A stretch of DNA of 20,572 nucleotides from Mnemiopsis leidyi (Eukaryota > Ctenophora > Tentaculata > Lobata > Bolinopsidae): positions 242,696 to 263,267 of the forward strand of contig JH153300.1 in assembly GCA_000226015.1 (NCBI GenBank). The letters are read 5' to 3'. The first letter of the stretch is position 1; each line of letters opens with the position of its first letter. The translations under genes were made by a program, and so were the position numbers. Below, piece after piece: positions 10,481 to 19,177 of this stretch. Below the pieces are notes generated by a model. It was not told where the DNA came from. It saw only the letters and a program-made list of their open reading frames with translations, and searched no databases.

Positions 10481-10489
10481 TTATTCACG

Positions 10490-11165
10490 TGACCAGGTCT
10501 CTACTTTTCATTGGCAGCTTTTGAGATTTTCAACCTTGCCATTGGGTAGGTTGAAGTGTGAATTGCCCTGCCTATGACGTGAACTTAATGTCTGAGTTAA
10601 ATTATACAATTAAGTATCTCTAATCTATAAGAGGCAATTTATCGAAATCGATAAAGTATTAATTTGCCATTTTCCGGGGGCTGGCCCACATTTCGAGTTG
10701 CTCTAATCTGCCTGGTTAAATCTTGACGAATAGCCATGGCTCTGCACTTTGACACGACCTTTCCACCCAATAAAGCTGAGTAGAAAGTGTAGCATTTGTC
10801 AGATTGAGTTTTAAAGGCCGCTTTTTTCCGAGTGAGTAACTATCGGCGTATCTGTCACTTTTTCTATTTTGTCAGCCGACTAATTACTGCCAATCCCACG
10901 TATTATTGGTATCATGCTTTCTAACCCTCGTCACGCAAAAATGGTAGTCATCATTAAATGCCCTGTAATAGATTGGATCCTGATGAGGTATTGTTGGCCC
11001 CGATTTCCCTCACTGATTGGGTTCAAACGTCATGTTAGAACGTCTTCCCGTTTCTTGATTGGGTTTCAGGGCTCAGTCTTGTGATTCCTAAATCCTAATT
11101 CAGAGTAGCCACCCCAATCGGCAGGTTAATTGGGCCCTGGGGGCTGTTTACACTGCAATAATTGC
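10490..11165. promoter_or_regulatory. CCAAT-rich upstream region of the hes gene
   Basis: CACGTG lies at 10496-10501. Inverted CCAAT boxes are at 10510 and 10541 (31 bp apart), 11016, 11058 and 11129, with a forward CCAAT at 11114. Those at 11016, 11058 and 11114 keep the extended CCAATCR form. Such arrays are typical of NF-Y bound proximal regulatory DNA. Between 10560 and 11010 nothing else is clear. Confidence 0.4.
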
Positions 11166-11262
11166 GGGATATCACGTGAGCGTGAAGCTATAACGCGGTG
11201 ATCACGCGCCTACTATTTAAGACTGATTGGCACGTGTCAGAGCAGTTCCCATTCTGTCACTG
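11166..11262 (+). promoter_or_regulatory. Candidate hes core promoter with repressor-type E-boxes
   Basis: CACGTG (11173-11178), CACGCG (11203-11208), a TATA-like TATTTAAG (11214-11221), an inverted CCAAT box (11226-11230) and TGGCACGTGTC (11228-11238) occur within 70 bp. The last matches the E(spl) consensus TGGCACGTGYY and would sit between the TATA-like box and a possible initiator (ccattct, A at 11251). Hes proteins are known to repress their own promoters through such sites. The 37-bp TATA-to-initiator distance is a little long. A rival start is the TATATAT at 11671-11677. Confidence 0.35.
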
Positions 11263-12136
11263 CAGTGCGCGTGTGTCATTTCTAGCTCCTCTGCTTTTTG
11301 CTGGATGTTTTGCAGTATTAAATTTCCAGCAGCAAGCTTGTTTAAACATCTACTCAGTAGTCAGTATAGTACTCTTGACTTCACGTTTAACCCATAGTTA
11401 AACCGCCTATCCTTTCCCTTGTCCATCGCCGAGCAATTACCACCGAAAAATGTGTCACAGTTTTTAAGCTTCTCCTTGTACCTGCCCATTTGAACCGCAC
11501 TTTCACTGCCACATCCAGAAACCTGCCTCCCCAGCTGCAACGGTAGCATGTCAGCGTTAACAGTAACGTTACTGCCACTTGTGGGCTTCTTTTGACACGC
11601 GCGTCTAACTCATATCCAGCTTGGCAGCTTCTCTCTCGCTTACCCCGAGTTACGATGACCACAACCGGGATATATATCTCGTATCTGGACTACGTTTGAT
11701 CTCTTTGTGTTGTCCCGGTCCTCGATCTCACTGCGGTAGTCCGTTTCAACCTGTGACAGGCGTTGCTATGTCGCCGGATCGTTCCGATGGTGGGATAAAG
11801 TTGTGTGGGTGATAAGAATACGACTTCCCCGCGCTGGCCTATGGTATTCGTCTCCGCTTATCTCGGCTGAATATTTTGTTATCGGATGTTTATTTAACCT
11901 TCTGTAGTTTGATTATGCGAGTATGCGACGTTCTGGCAGTGTTATTTCTATTTTCTGTTTTGTAATTTCTTGGAATTTTTAGTTGAACTTAATTCGAAAA
12001 GTTTGACAGATATCAAATGTTTCGATTTGTTAAGCTCTAATTAGGTGACACAGATCCGCCTTAGTTTCTTGACTATTGAACATAAACATTTCCAAATATT
12101 GTAAACCTACAAATCTAACAAGATTTATTGTTGTAG
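11263..12136 (+). other. Possible 5' leader or first intron upstream of the start codon
   Basis: No coding signal. Contains TATATAT (11671-11677) and a CACGCG (about 11597). It ends in an acceptor-like string (ttattgttgtag, AG at 12135-12136), which would leave a 14-nt leader before the ATG. That acceptor could serve an upstream non-coding exon or, in a phylum that uses it, spliced-leader addition. Confidence 0.3.
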
Positions 12137-12150
12137 TTACAAAACGAACC

Positions 12151-12225
12151 ATGTCTACCGAATACGATACACCCAAAGCAGAGCCCACTACTCCAGGACC
12201 TTACTCTCTTCAACAGCCAAGCAGG
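12151..12225 (+). CDS. hes: hes coding exon 1
   Basis: Encodes the 25-residue N-terminal tail ([12 protein letters not shown]...) and ends in phase 0 at the donor agg|gtgagt. The ATG follows aacc, a good Kozak context with A at -3. An in-frame TGA at 12070-12072, with no ATG between, supports this start if the transcript is contiguous here. The tail is rich in Thr/Pro and has no known domain. Confidence 0.88.
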
Positions 12226-15200
12226 GTGAGTTATCATTGTACTTTACACCTCTTCTTGACCATTTCCACGAGTAAATAAAAGCCGTACTTTTTCTAATTT
12301 GCATTCGTTTTCGCTCAATAGCTTTTCTAAGACTTCAAATTTAAATGTTTAGTAAAACCTTATCAAGTTGGATATGTCGATGAGATGGTGACGACATGAC
12401 AGATAAATAATTACCGAGTTGTCATTTATTTAGCGTCAGCTCCCTACAAAACCATCTCTTAACTTGATCTGGCAAAACAGCGGCCAACTTCGCCGAACCT
12501 GTTGACAGTATAGGACCTTGTTGTTCGGTCTTTGAGACATTTTCTAATTTTATACCGTCTGAACTAAAGCTAAATTAACTGAACATGAGCTAAATTGTCT
12601 GAACTAAATCAAAATGTCTAAACATAATTATAAGGACGCTAAACACTTGCCGTCCCATACCTTTACTGGCGGACTGACCTAGAGAGTGGTTTAAGCTTCC
12701 TGCCAGCCAACAATTTTCCCACGACCTAATCTAATGAAGCCGTATTGTCTCCTTATCGGCCTATATCCGCACCTTTACTTGCTCCGTAAATATGCGTTCA
12801 TTCGAAACATCATGCCCGTATGCGGGTGATGAAGTTAGCTCCTCTGACACACTCCTTCTTAAAAAGGGGAGATATATATAACGTACGTGTCGTGTTGTGT
12901 ATCTCCATATCTCACTCAGTCTCCCCCTCTCTCTGCATCTCTATGACAGATAGTTGAGTCTCCTTTCTTGTCGACAAGATCGCCAGCTCCTCCTCCTCCT
13001 CCCCTCTCTCGTTATCTAGCATGCCGTATCTTGCCCGGTTCCCATTATCCCGGTACCTAATATTATTGCACGGCTCCCAAATCTCATTACTCAAGTTATT
13101 TGTGCTGTACCTGTGTTATCTACTGGAGCACCAGCACAGCCAGGCTCGGACTTGTCCTCCTATTGGCTACCTTGCCCACCGCTCTGAGATCACTGGTCAG
13201 TGAGTTGTCGCCTTCGGTTAATGAGAAAATAGAGGCCTGGGAAAAGTTTTATCGGTTAGAAGCATGCGGGAGGAGCAGCAGTGTTTTCGGGGAGAATGTG
13301 CTGGCAGAAGAAGGAGGGAGAAGATATTTATATTCTACTTTTTCTAATCCTGTGTTCTAGAGTCATCCTAATTTAGTGTGATCTCATTAACCCATGGCGT
13401 GTGTTCGCTCCCTAAATGTAATCCTGTGCCTAATTTTAATTATCCACGTTACAAAGACGTTGTCAGATACAATAAGATTAGGCTGGGGTGTTCACCCGTC
13501 AAATTGAAATATAAACTCTAAATTCCATCACGGTCTCCGCCCTTCCCCTCGTCTCTCCCTCTTTAAAGTCTGTCAGATCACATAAACAGTCTGTCAACTT
13601 AATCTGCCAAATTTGGACCATCTCATTGACATTAACGAACAATTTGTCACATAAATCTCACAAAATACACCATTTCAGGCAGGTAAAGTGCCAAAGCCGA
13701 TCATGGAGAAGAGACGTCGAGCTCGGATAAACAAATGTCTGGAGGAGCTGAAAGTGCTGGTTCCTGACCTGACTGAGTCTGGAAGCAGAGTAGACAAGGC
13801 TGATGTGCTGGAGATGACAGTGGAACATCTGACTAGAATGAAAAACAAGAGACGTAATCTCTCCTCCAACCTCTCCCCTCATGGTGAGATTTCTAGATTA
13901 TGAATTACTATTTAAACATCCGGATTTAGATTTCAGATTTAACGTTAGACTTTGTTCATGGATTTATACTTGGATCTGGAGTAGAGTAGTACTGAACCAT
14001 GACGTATACATGCGTGTCGTGCTCCCCGATCTTGCTACTGTGGGAGTTACAGGGCCTGCCTGAGCGGTGCACTGCAATAGACAGGAACATACCATCCTGA
14101 TCCAATAAGGCAAGCTACCGGTGATACGGGGAAGATTACTGTAGTTTAAAACGATACAGGGCCGTGGGAATTATAGATTTGCGAAGTGATACCACGCTAT
14201 CAAATTTAAGGGGTTAATTATAAACTTCATCGGAACCAATAGTCTTGTCGATCTGTTGATCACTGGAAAGCTTTGCTTCGGCATTTTGGAACTGACAAAT
14301 TAGGTTTCCATGGCATCTTGAACAAACAGTCTCTGTTATGGGAAAATGAAAGGAATTTCTTTTTCCCACAGCCTTGGATGAGCCCTGATTGTTTTGATAT
14401 AATCAGACTTATTGGATTTCGATCATGTGGAGTATCATTTGTGCGTGGATCATTTAAGAGTATATTTGTCCACTGCAAGGACGATGTGGTCCATTAGGGA
14501 CCTTGACAAGAGCTAATGTGAGTTCTATTGTTTGTCGGACTCTGTGATTCTACTCTCTAAATACCACATAATCGCTGTGAAATGAGCTCTCATTGTCAAC
14601 TCAACCCTTCAGAATTGAACCGTACATGTTAAAACCTCACCTATCGGCAGTTAGTTAACTGGTATTTAATTATAGCTTCCCTTAAAGTAAACATCTCCTC
14701 GGCCCAAAGCAGCGCCACCTTATTGACCAGTAATGGCGCCGACTTCCCTCTCTCCGAGGTTGCTTGTCATCATCCCAATCCTACTCTGTCACGTGACAAT
14801 CTACCGATCACGTGACAACCTACTGGAATGTCGTGATTTTCACCTCCACAGCATTACAATGCGAACTGTCGTACGATGACAAGCAACTTGAGTGTTACCA
14901 ATCCACAGATCCCAGCCGCCCACCACTGTCCCCCTCAGTCTCCCCTCTCCTGCACGAGTCTCTCAGACTGACCGGCATCACCTCGTGTACAACTCCTGGG
15001 AAACTCTGTTCCGCTTCGTCACTCCTTCCCATCACGTGACGTCACGTTACCTTGTAACCATGGTAACGTCACCTTGCAACCTTGGTTTAGTCAGGCTCGG
15101 TCCTCGGCCTTGTAGTGCTCTTGCAGTGGTTTGGAAATGTCGCAGCTAATAATAATCCCAAATTTTGGATAGTAAATTTGCGGAGTGATTCCGGTAACGG

Positions 15201-16451
15201 CGAGCTTGTCCATTACTTAATCTTCTAAGTCCCTTAATTCGCCGTTTACTTGGAATGCAAACTCCAAAATCTACACCTCCATGGCAACACGATTGTAGCA
15301 CAGTATCAAGAAGGGATTACAGCAAATTTCGTGGGAGCTACTCTGAGAATTTCACGATCAGTGCAATTTCTTGTAGCGCATTCCCCGGTATAATATCATG
15401 GTCCAACTACTACAACTACCAAAATCAAATTTTATAATTCCCACATTTCAGAAAAACTAACCACCTCAATTTCAGTGACTCCCTATGTGGACCCCCACGT
15501 ACAATTCAAGCAAGGATACCAGCAATGTATGAACGAGGTAACCAAGCTGCTCCTGTCTTCCTCGGTGGACGAGAACGTTACACACAAGCTAGTGGAACAT
15601 CTCACCACTCGCTCACCAGCCCCTTCTCTTTCTCCCAACTCAGCAAGTATGTTCAGATTTTGTCGGATATCTTCAGAGCTTCAGAGTTTATCTCACTTTA
15701 GTAGAGGGGGATGTTTTAAATATTTTACCTCTATACAATTACTATAAACCCACAAATTGTAATCAGAAAACTTCTCAAAACCACAACAAAACGTTAACTG
15801 ATCTTGGCTAATTAGACTCTAACCACCACACTCTCCCCAGTGCTCGCTAGCAGACTGTCTCCAGTAACCCCGGTAACCAGGACTCCTCCCCACCACCATC
15901 ACCACCTCTCTAGACCCAGCTCTGTTCCTCTTGTCGTTCCTGAACCCGTCAGATCCACCCACCTACCTCACTTCGCTTTGTAAGTTCACTTTATTCGTAC
16001 ACCATCATATCTGTTTTATGAGTGATAAATCGTGAACAATATTTTGTATGAATTGTAGTTACAAAAGTTGTGTTGAGTAAACATGGCTGACATGTTGAAA
16101 CAGTTAAGTTTTTACCCAATTAATAACTCTAAATTCTAACCCCAAACTAACGTGTCCAACTATTTCAGTACTCCAGCCCACTACGCACAACCAGTACCAA
16201 CCTACCCCTCTCCTCCCAGCTCCCCGATCGAGCGACAACAACACCTAGCAGAGAGACAACACCTCTCGGCTCCCAACTCTCCTCCTAGACTAGCCGACAA
16301 AACTCACCTGTTTGCTGAGAAAACTCACTCCTTCTCATCCCTCCCTCTATCCTCCCACCCTCTCTCTTCTCTCCCCTCCTTTGCTCGACGACCTCAAGTT
16401 CAGGCGGCATCTCTGGGCGAGAGTCTAAAGGTCTGGAGACCCTGGTCTTGA
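12151..16451 (+). CDS. hes: Hairy/Enhancer-of-split family bHLH-Orange-WRPW repressor (five exons)
   Basis: Coding join 12151-12225, 13679-13883, 15476-15646, 15841-15979, 16169-16451; 290 residues. It is a nuclear DNA-binding repressor, usually a Notch target. Residues about 28-80 form the bHLH: basic region [13 protein letters not shown] (31-43) with the family proline, helix 1 through LKVLV, a short loop, and helix 2 [12 protein letters not shown] (65-76). Residues about 101-139 are the Orange domain ([17 protein letters not shown]). The rest is a low-complexity Ser/Pro/His tail with HHHHH (168-172), ending WRPW (286-289) plus one serine; WRPW binds Groucho/TLE. All four introns are GT-AG and phase-consistent. 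The intron just before the bHLH and the one between bHLH and Orange are at positions familiar from vertebrate Hes genes; the two after Orange are additional. The loop is about four residues shorter than in Hes1, so assignment to hairy, E(spl), hes1 or hey-like subfamilies is left open. Family assignment is certain. Confidence 0.95.
12710..12930 (+). promoter_or_regulatory. Possible TATA promoter inside hes intron 1
   Basis: A CSL site on the minus strand (TTCCCACG, 12716-12723), a TATATATAA box (12873-12881), and an initiator-like ccatatc (A at 12907, about 34 bp from the first TATA base), with TCAGTC slightly further on (12916-12921). A pyrimidine-rich leader follows. The CSL site would be near -185. 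If used, the transcript lacks coding exon 1 and could start at the Met inside KPIMEK. I found no in-frame alternative first coding exon. Confidence 0.4.
12931..13678 (+). other. Rest of hes intron 1 after the candidate promoter
   Basis: Contains a CTC-rich stretch (about 12985-13010), two overlapping short frames (13021-13203, 13100-13360) with no domain and no phase-compatible donor into exon 2, and a donor-like tca|gtgagt at 13200. Probably intron or alternative leader. Confidence 0.4.
13679..13883 (+). CDS. hes: hes coding exon 2 (bHLH)
   Basis: Residues 26-93 and the first base of codon 94. The acceptor is accatttcag and the donor catg|gtgaga. It carries the whole bHLH domain uninterrupted; there is no intron in the loop, unlike vertebrate Hes1. 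The loop between LKVLV and DKADVLEM is only [10 protein letters not shown]. Confidence 0.96.
14163..14170 (+). promoter_or_regulatory. CSL consensus site in hes intron 2
   Basis: Perfect CGTGGGAA. A second, weaker candidate in the same intron (TTCCCACA, 14363-14370, minus) is embedded in an acceptor-like ttttcccacag and is less reliable. Confidence 0.45.
14783..15070. promoter_or_regulatory. Composite E-box / CRE / X-box element in intron 2
   Basis: A 19-bp near-repeat carries TCACGTGACAA twice (E-boxes 14790-14795 and 14809-14814). About 220 bp on, CACGTG (15033-15038) overlaps a full CRE palindrome TGACGTCA (15037-15044). Ten bases later comes the perfect palindrome GTAACCATGGTAAC (15054-15067), which fits the RFX X-box GTHNYYATRRNAAC. 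Such density of palindromic sites suggests an intronic enhancer. Binding is inferred. Confidence 0.5.
14852..15039 (+). other. Possible alternative 3' exon in intron 2
   Basis: A good acceptor (ttcacctccacag, AG 14850-14851) opens a frame that is in phase with the end of exon 2 and runs about 62 codons to TGA (15037-15039). The peptide is Ser/Pro/Leu-rich. A transcript joining exon 2 to it would give a bHLH protein without Orange or WRPW. Its second half coincides with the composite element above. It may be chance. Confidence 0.15.
15476..15646 (+). CDS. hes: hes coding exon 3 (Orange domain)
   Basis: Residues 94-150. The acceptor is ctcaatttcag and the donor gcaa|gtatgt. It encodes [19 protein letters not shown] and the following helix, the family Orange domain, which helps choose bHLH partners. 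A second acceptor (ccacatttcag, AG at 15450-15451) lies 24 nt upstream and is also in phase. Its use would insert eight residues before the Orange domain. Confidence 0.94.
15841..15979 (+). CDS. hes: hes coding exon 4
   Basis: Residues 151-196 and two bases of codon 197, between acceptor ctctccccag and donor gcttt|gtaagt. It encodes a Pro/Thr/Ser-rich linker with five consecutive histidines (PPHHHHHL). The sequence has no independent homology. The exon is supported by exact phase fit to exons 3 and 5 and by clean splice sites. Confidence 0.88.
16169..16451 (+). CDS. hes: hes coding exon 5 (C-terminus with WRPW)
   Basis: Completes codon 197 and gives residues 198-290 plus TGA (16449-16451). 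The acceptor is actatttcag. It is rich in Ser, Pro, His and Gln, with the related phrases [26 protein letters not shown] and [14 protein letters not shown]. It ends KVWRPWS: the Groucho-binding WRPW is one residue from the end rather than exactly terminal, which also occurs in some family members. Confidence 0.95.
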
Positions 16452-17024
16452 AGAGAATAACTATGCAGCCGAACTTTGATGATTGCTAAATGCTGATATA
16501 CGCTGGAAAGTTTTTGTTTGCTGGTGCGAGATGATGATGAACTGATGATGAACTGATGAAGTGGAGAAAAACTGTTGATGAGTCCTGAACTCTGGAATGA
16601 GGGCTGAACGGAATATGAACTTTTGTTTGGATGAAAAGTGGTATAGTGTGAGATGAATATAAAGACTGCGAGCTTTTGCATGTGATTGCCATGTGATGTG
16701 TAAATTATTACTTATATTATCATTATGAATCGTATATAAAGAGTTGGAATGAATATTTTGTAATTGATGTTGGTGTATCTTTAAAATCGCTGAAATGTCG
16801 GACAAAACTTTTTTCGGGAACTCAACACGTGATGATGAGGAATATTTCAAAGTCTGACCATGATTTAAAGATGCATGGCTAATTTGTGGTTTTACACAAT
16901 CGATCTAAATTGTATTTTCTTGATCAAGGGCTGTAGTTTTATACAAGCTCCATTCGAAACTTCACATAACAATATATTGTAGTTTTACTTTTTCATCGCC
17001 AATAACTTAAACATTAAGAATAAA
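16452..17024 (+). other. hes: hes 3' untranslated region (extent inferred)
   Basis: AU-rich sequence following the stop. Near its start is a short array around gatgatgaact (about 16528-16560). Two TGTGAT hexamers at 16681-16686 and 16692-16697 match the core of the K-box, which in fly Notch-target 3'UTRs pairs with miR-2 family seeds. A CACGTG lies at 16826. The 3' end is set by the AATAAA at 17019; a second AATAAA at 17281 would give a longer form. Confidence 0.5.
17019..17024 (+). terminator. Candidate polyadenylation signal
   Basis: First canonical AATAAA after the hes stop codon, 568 bp downstream of it. A second lies at 17281-17286. No strong GU-rich element was seen after either, so the choice is uncertain. 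Confidence 0.45.
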
Positions 17025-17286
17025 CCTGCTAGACGTAGCCTAGCTCTGCTATCTCAATTAAATGTATAATTTTGGAATGGGTCACAACGTGAGACAAGAT
17101 TGATCAACGAATTTAAACTTAAAGAATTTACTTCCCGGTCTAGCGAAACTTCCTACGAGAATCACTATGGTTTTAGTTCTACCAGATTTCCAACCTCGAA
17201 CAAGAGTGAATCTTCTAATATAATGGTGAAACCACCTAAGTCGACCAACTCCGCTCCCGTATCCGGTCTGTATCCCGAATAATAAA

Positions 17287-17959
17287 ACGTAGACTCCTAG
17301 ATACGTATCTAGACTCTGACACACCCAAACTAAACACGAACTCTAGTTCCACTACAATCTAATGCCGACGTTCCTCCAGTCCGGATCTAATGAGATTACA
17401 ATTAGTCTGGACAATCTAAAGGTGGGCTAGATGGACATTATAGTGCGGTTTACTTGTTAAATCTGAACATAACCTGGTAATGGGTAACGTCTCCGGGGCT
17501 GCTGCATGGCTTCAGAAAACCGATAAGTTAAACAATGACCAGTATAGAAGTCGGAATTATTATGAATGAGGAGAAATGACACTGGCCACATCAGTTTCTT
17601 GTTCATTAGCCTACTGGTCGTGACTAAGGAAGAGTAAATTGTTTACAGAAGAAGAGACATAGAATTAGAACTGAAAATTGGAAACTTTACGAATTAGTCT
17701 CATTTTGATTCTGCGCAGAAAAAATGACCAGGCAACAAAGGGGGTTCCCGGTTCCTAGTTCCATTTGGAGCTTCTAGTTAAACTGTCATTAGCTCTAGTT
17801 TTCGTTTTCCAGGGTTTTGAGCGAGAAGTGGGTATCTTCTCTGATCGAGCTAGAGAAATGCGTGAAGCACGGCATTTATAATTCGGTTACTTTCCTTATC
17901 GGTATCCTTATCTGACTGTTTATGAAAACTAACAAGTTTATGTTACTCTGAAAAGTTTA
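17287..17959. other. Intergenic DNA, no feature seen
   Basis: No exon, consensus-site cluster or tandem repeat found. Weak self-complementarity around 17380-17415 is not convincing. Confidence 0.5.
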
Positions 17960-18310
17960 AATTTAAGTTGGCTGTAGTATAGTTTTAGTTGGCTGTATAG
18001 TCTTAGTTGGCTGTATAGTCTCAGTTGGCTATATAGTCTGACTTATAGTTATCTGTATCGGGTAGTCTGTGTTGACTGTAAAATGCAAATGTATAGTCTT
18101 CGAGTTGGCTGTATACTTGAAGTCTGAGGTGGCTTCATGGTTTGGGTCGGCTCTATACTTATATAGTCTGAGGTGGCTTTATGGTTTGGGTTGGCTGTAT
18201 ACTTATAGTCTGAGATGGCTTTATGGTTTGGGTTGGCTGTATAACCTGAGCCGAGGCTTTATAACTTGAGTTGGCTGAATGGTATGAGTTGGCTGTGTAG
18301 TCTTACTTAG
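17960..18310. repeat. Diverged minisatellite based on ttggctgtatagtct
   Basis: The first part has units of about 18 bp (agttggctgtatagtctt and variants). From 18126 the units combine into a 42-44 bp composite, starting gaggtggctttatgg at 18126, 18170 and 18212. The array decays into single units by about 18310. The short frame through it is a repeat translation. Confidence 0.9.
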
Positions 18311-18569
18311 ATGCAAATTCTGAATTGGTTGTGTTTCAAGTCTTCAATAGCTGGTAGAATAGTTTTAAATCTAGTGAGCTGTAAACTTAAAGTCTGAGTC
18401 GGTTAAGGGAGTAGGAAAATGTCCAACATTACATATGATGGAGGAGGTTGAAAGAAAGAATAAGGATGACCTTAATATGACTTTAGTCTTTAGAATGACT
18501 TAATGGCTGTCTAAATGATCTAACCATAAGACTAAGGACCGTCAGAGGGGCCTGGGAATTTTCTGAAGT

Positions 18570-18703
18570 CCCACAATTGGACTATAACTTTGTCCATTAG
18601 ACAAATTCATAGTATAAATAAGATCGACGCTGCAGTGCACTTTCAGAAAGTCTCCGCATAATCGAGTCTAATGGACAAAGAGTTAGAAATTTGTTGTGTG
18701 ATG
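18570..18703. mobile_element. Small inverted-repeat element (MITE-like)
   Basis: A perfect 15-bp inverted repeat (ctttgtccattagac, 18588-18602; gtctaatggacaaag, 18666-18680) flanks 63 bp. The similarity continues outwards imperfectly to cacaattgg... on the left and ...ttgttgtgtg on the right, giving arms of about 30 bp. No transposase and no clear target-site duplication. A non-autonomous DNA element is the simplest reading. Confidence 0.45.
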
Positions 18704-19175
18704 GTCAATATCAATCGTGAGTCAAACTATCGAGTCGGCCATTTTTTAGGATCCATTCGAAAGCTTTTATAAAAGTTATACAAAGATAAGGGGCTTTATT
18801 CAAATTTTAGGCCTCACCTTGCTTGCCTTGTTAAAGCTTTTGTTTTCACGATTTTCTTTGTTTTTATCAGTTCTGCCTGGAAAACGTATCTTATTTTTGT
18901 CCTTTCAATAACTGACCCAAGGTCTAACTTATTGTATCAGTAAATTATGAACTTTCCACACAATTCCAGTTTATCTGTATCAGTGTATCGGTTAAACTAT
19001 CTTGACAACCTTGATACTTATTACGATAACAACAATATTGCTTGATTGCTACTTTGTTTGACAGTTGAAACAAAAGAATCAAGCTTGTACTTAAAGTAGA
19101 CAAGTACCATTACACTATGACAGGATCCTGTCTTGTTAACTCTCTGTCACGTTGTAACAATCCGTCAATCAGAGA
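18704..19175. other. Intergenic DNA, no feature seen
   Basis: AT-rich, with no exon, repeat or recognised site cluster before the CCAAT array begins. Confidence 0.5.
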
Positions 19176-19177
19176 TT

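Noticed and set aside
13021-13360. Alternative first coding exon in intron 1
   Set aside because: Neither overlapping frame reaches a donor whose phase fits exon 2. The donor-like site at 13200 gives the wrong phase in both.
14273-14497. 74-codon frame in intron 2
   Set aside because: It starts at TTG, shows no known domain, and gives only a few codons if joined in phase to exon 2 through the ttttcccacag acceptor.
16461-16850. 129-codon open frame on the minus strand, the longest in the window
   Set aside because: It lies antisense to the hes 3'UTR. Its Ser/His/Gln bias comes from the gatgatgaact repeats, and there is no domain or promoter.
17100-17282. 60-codon frame ending just before an AATAAA
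   Set aside because: It has a non-ATG start and no domain. The acceptor-like ccggtctag is weak, and it is more simply read as distal 3'UTR.
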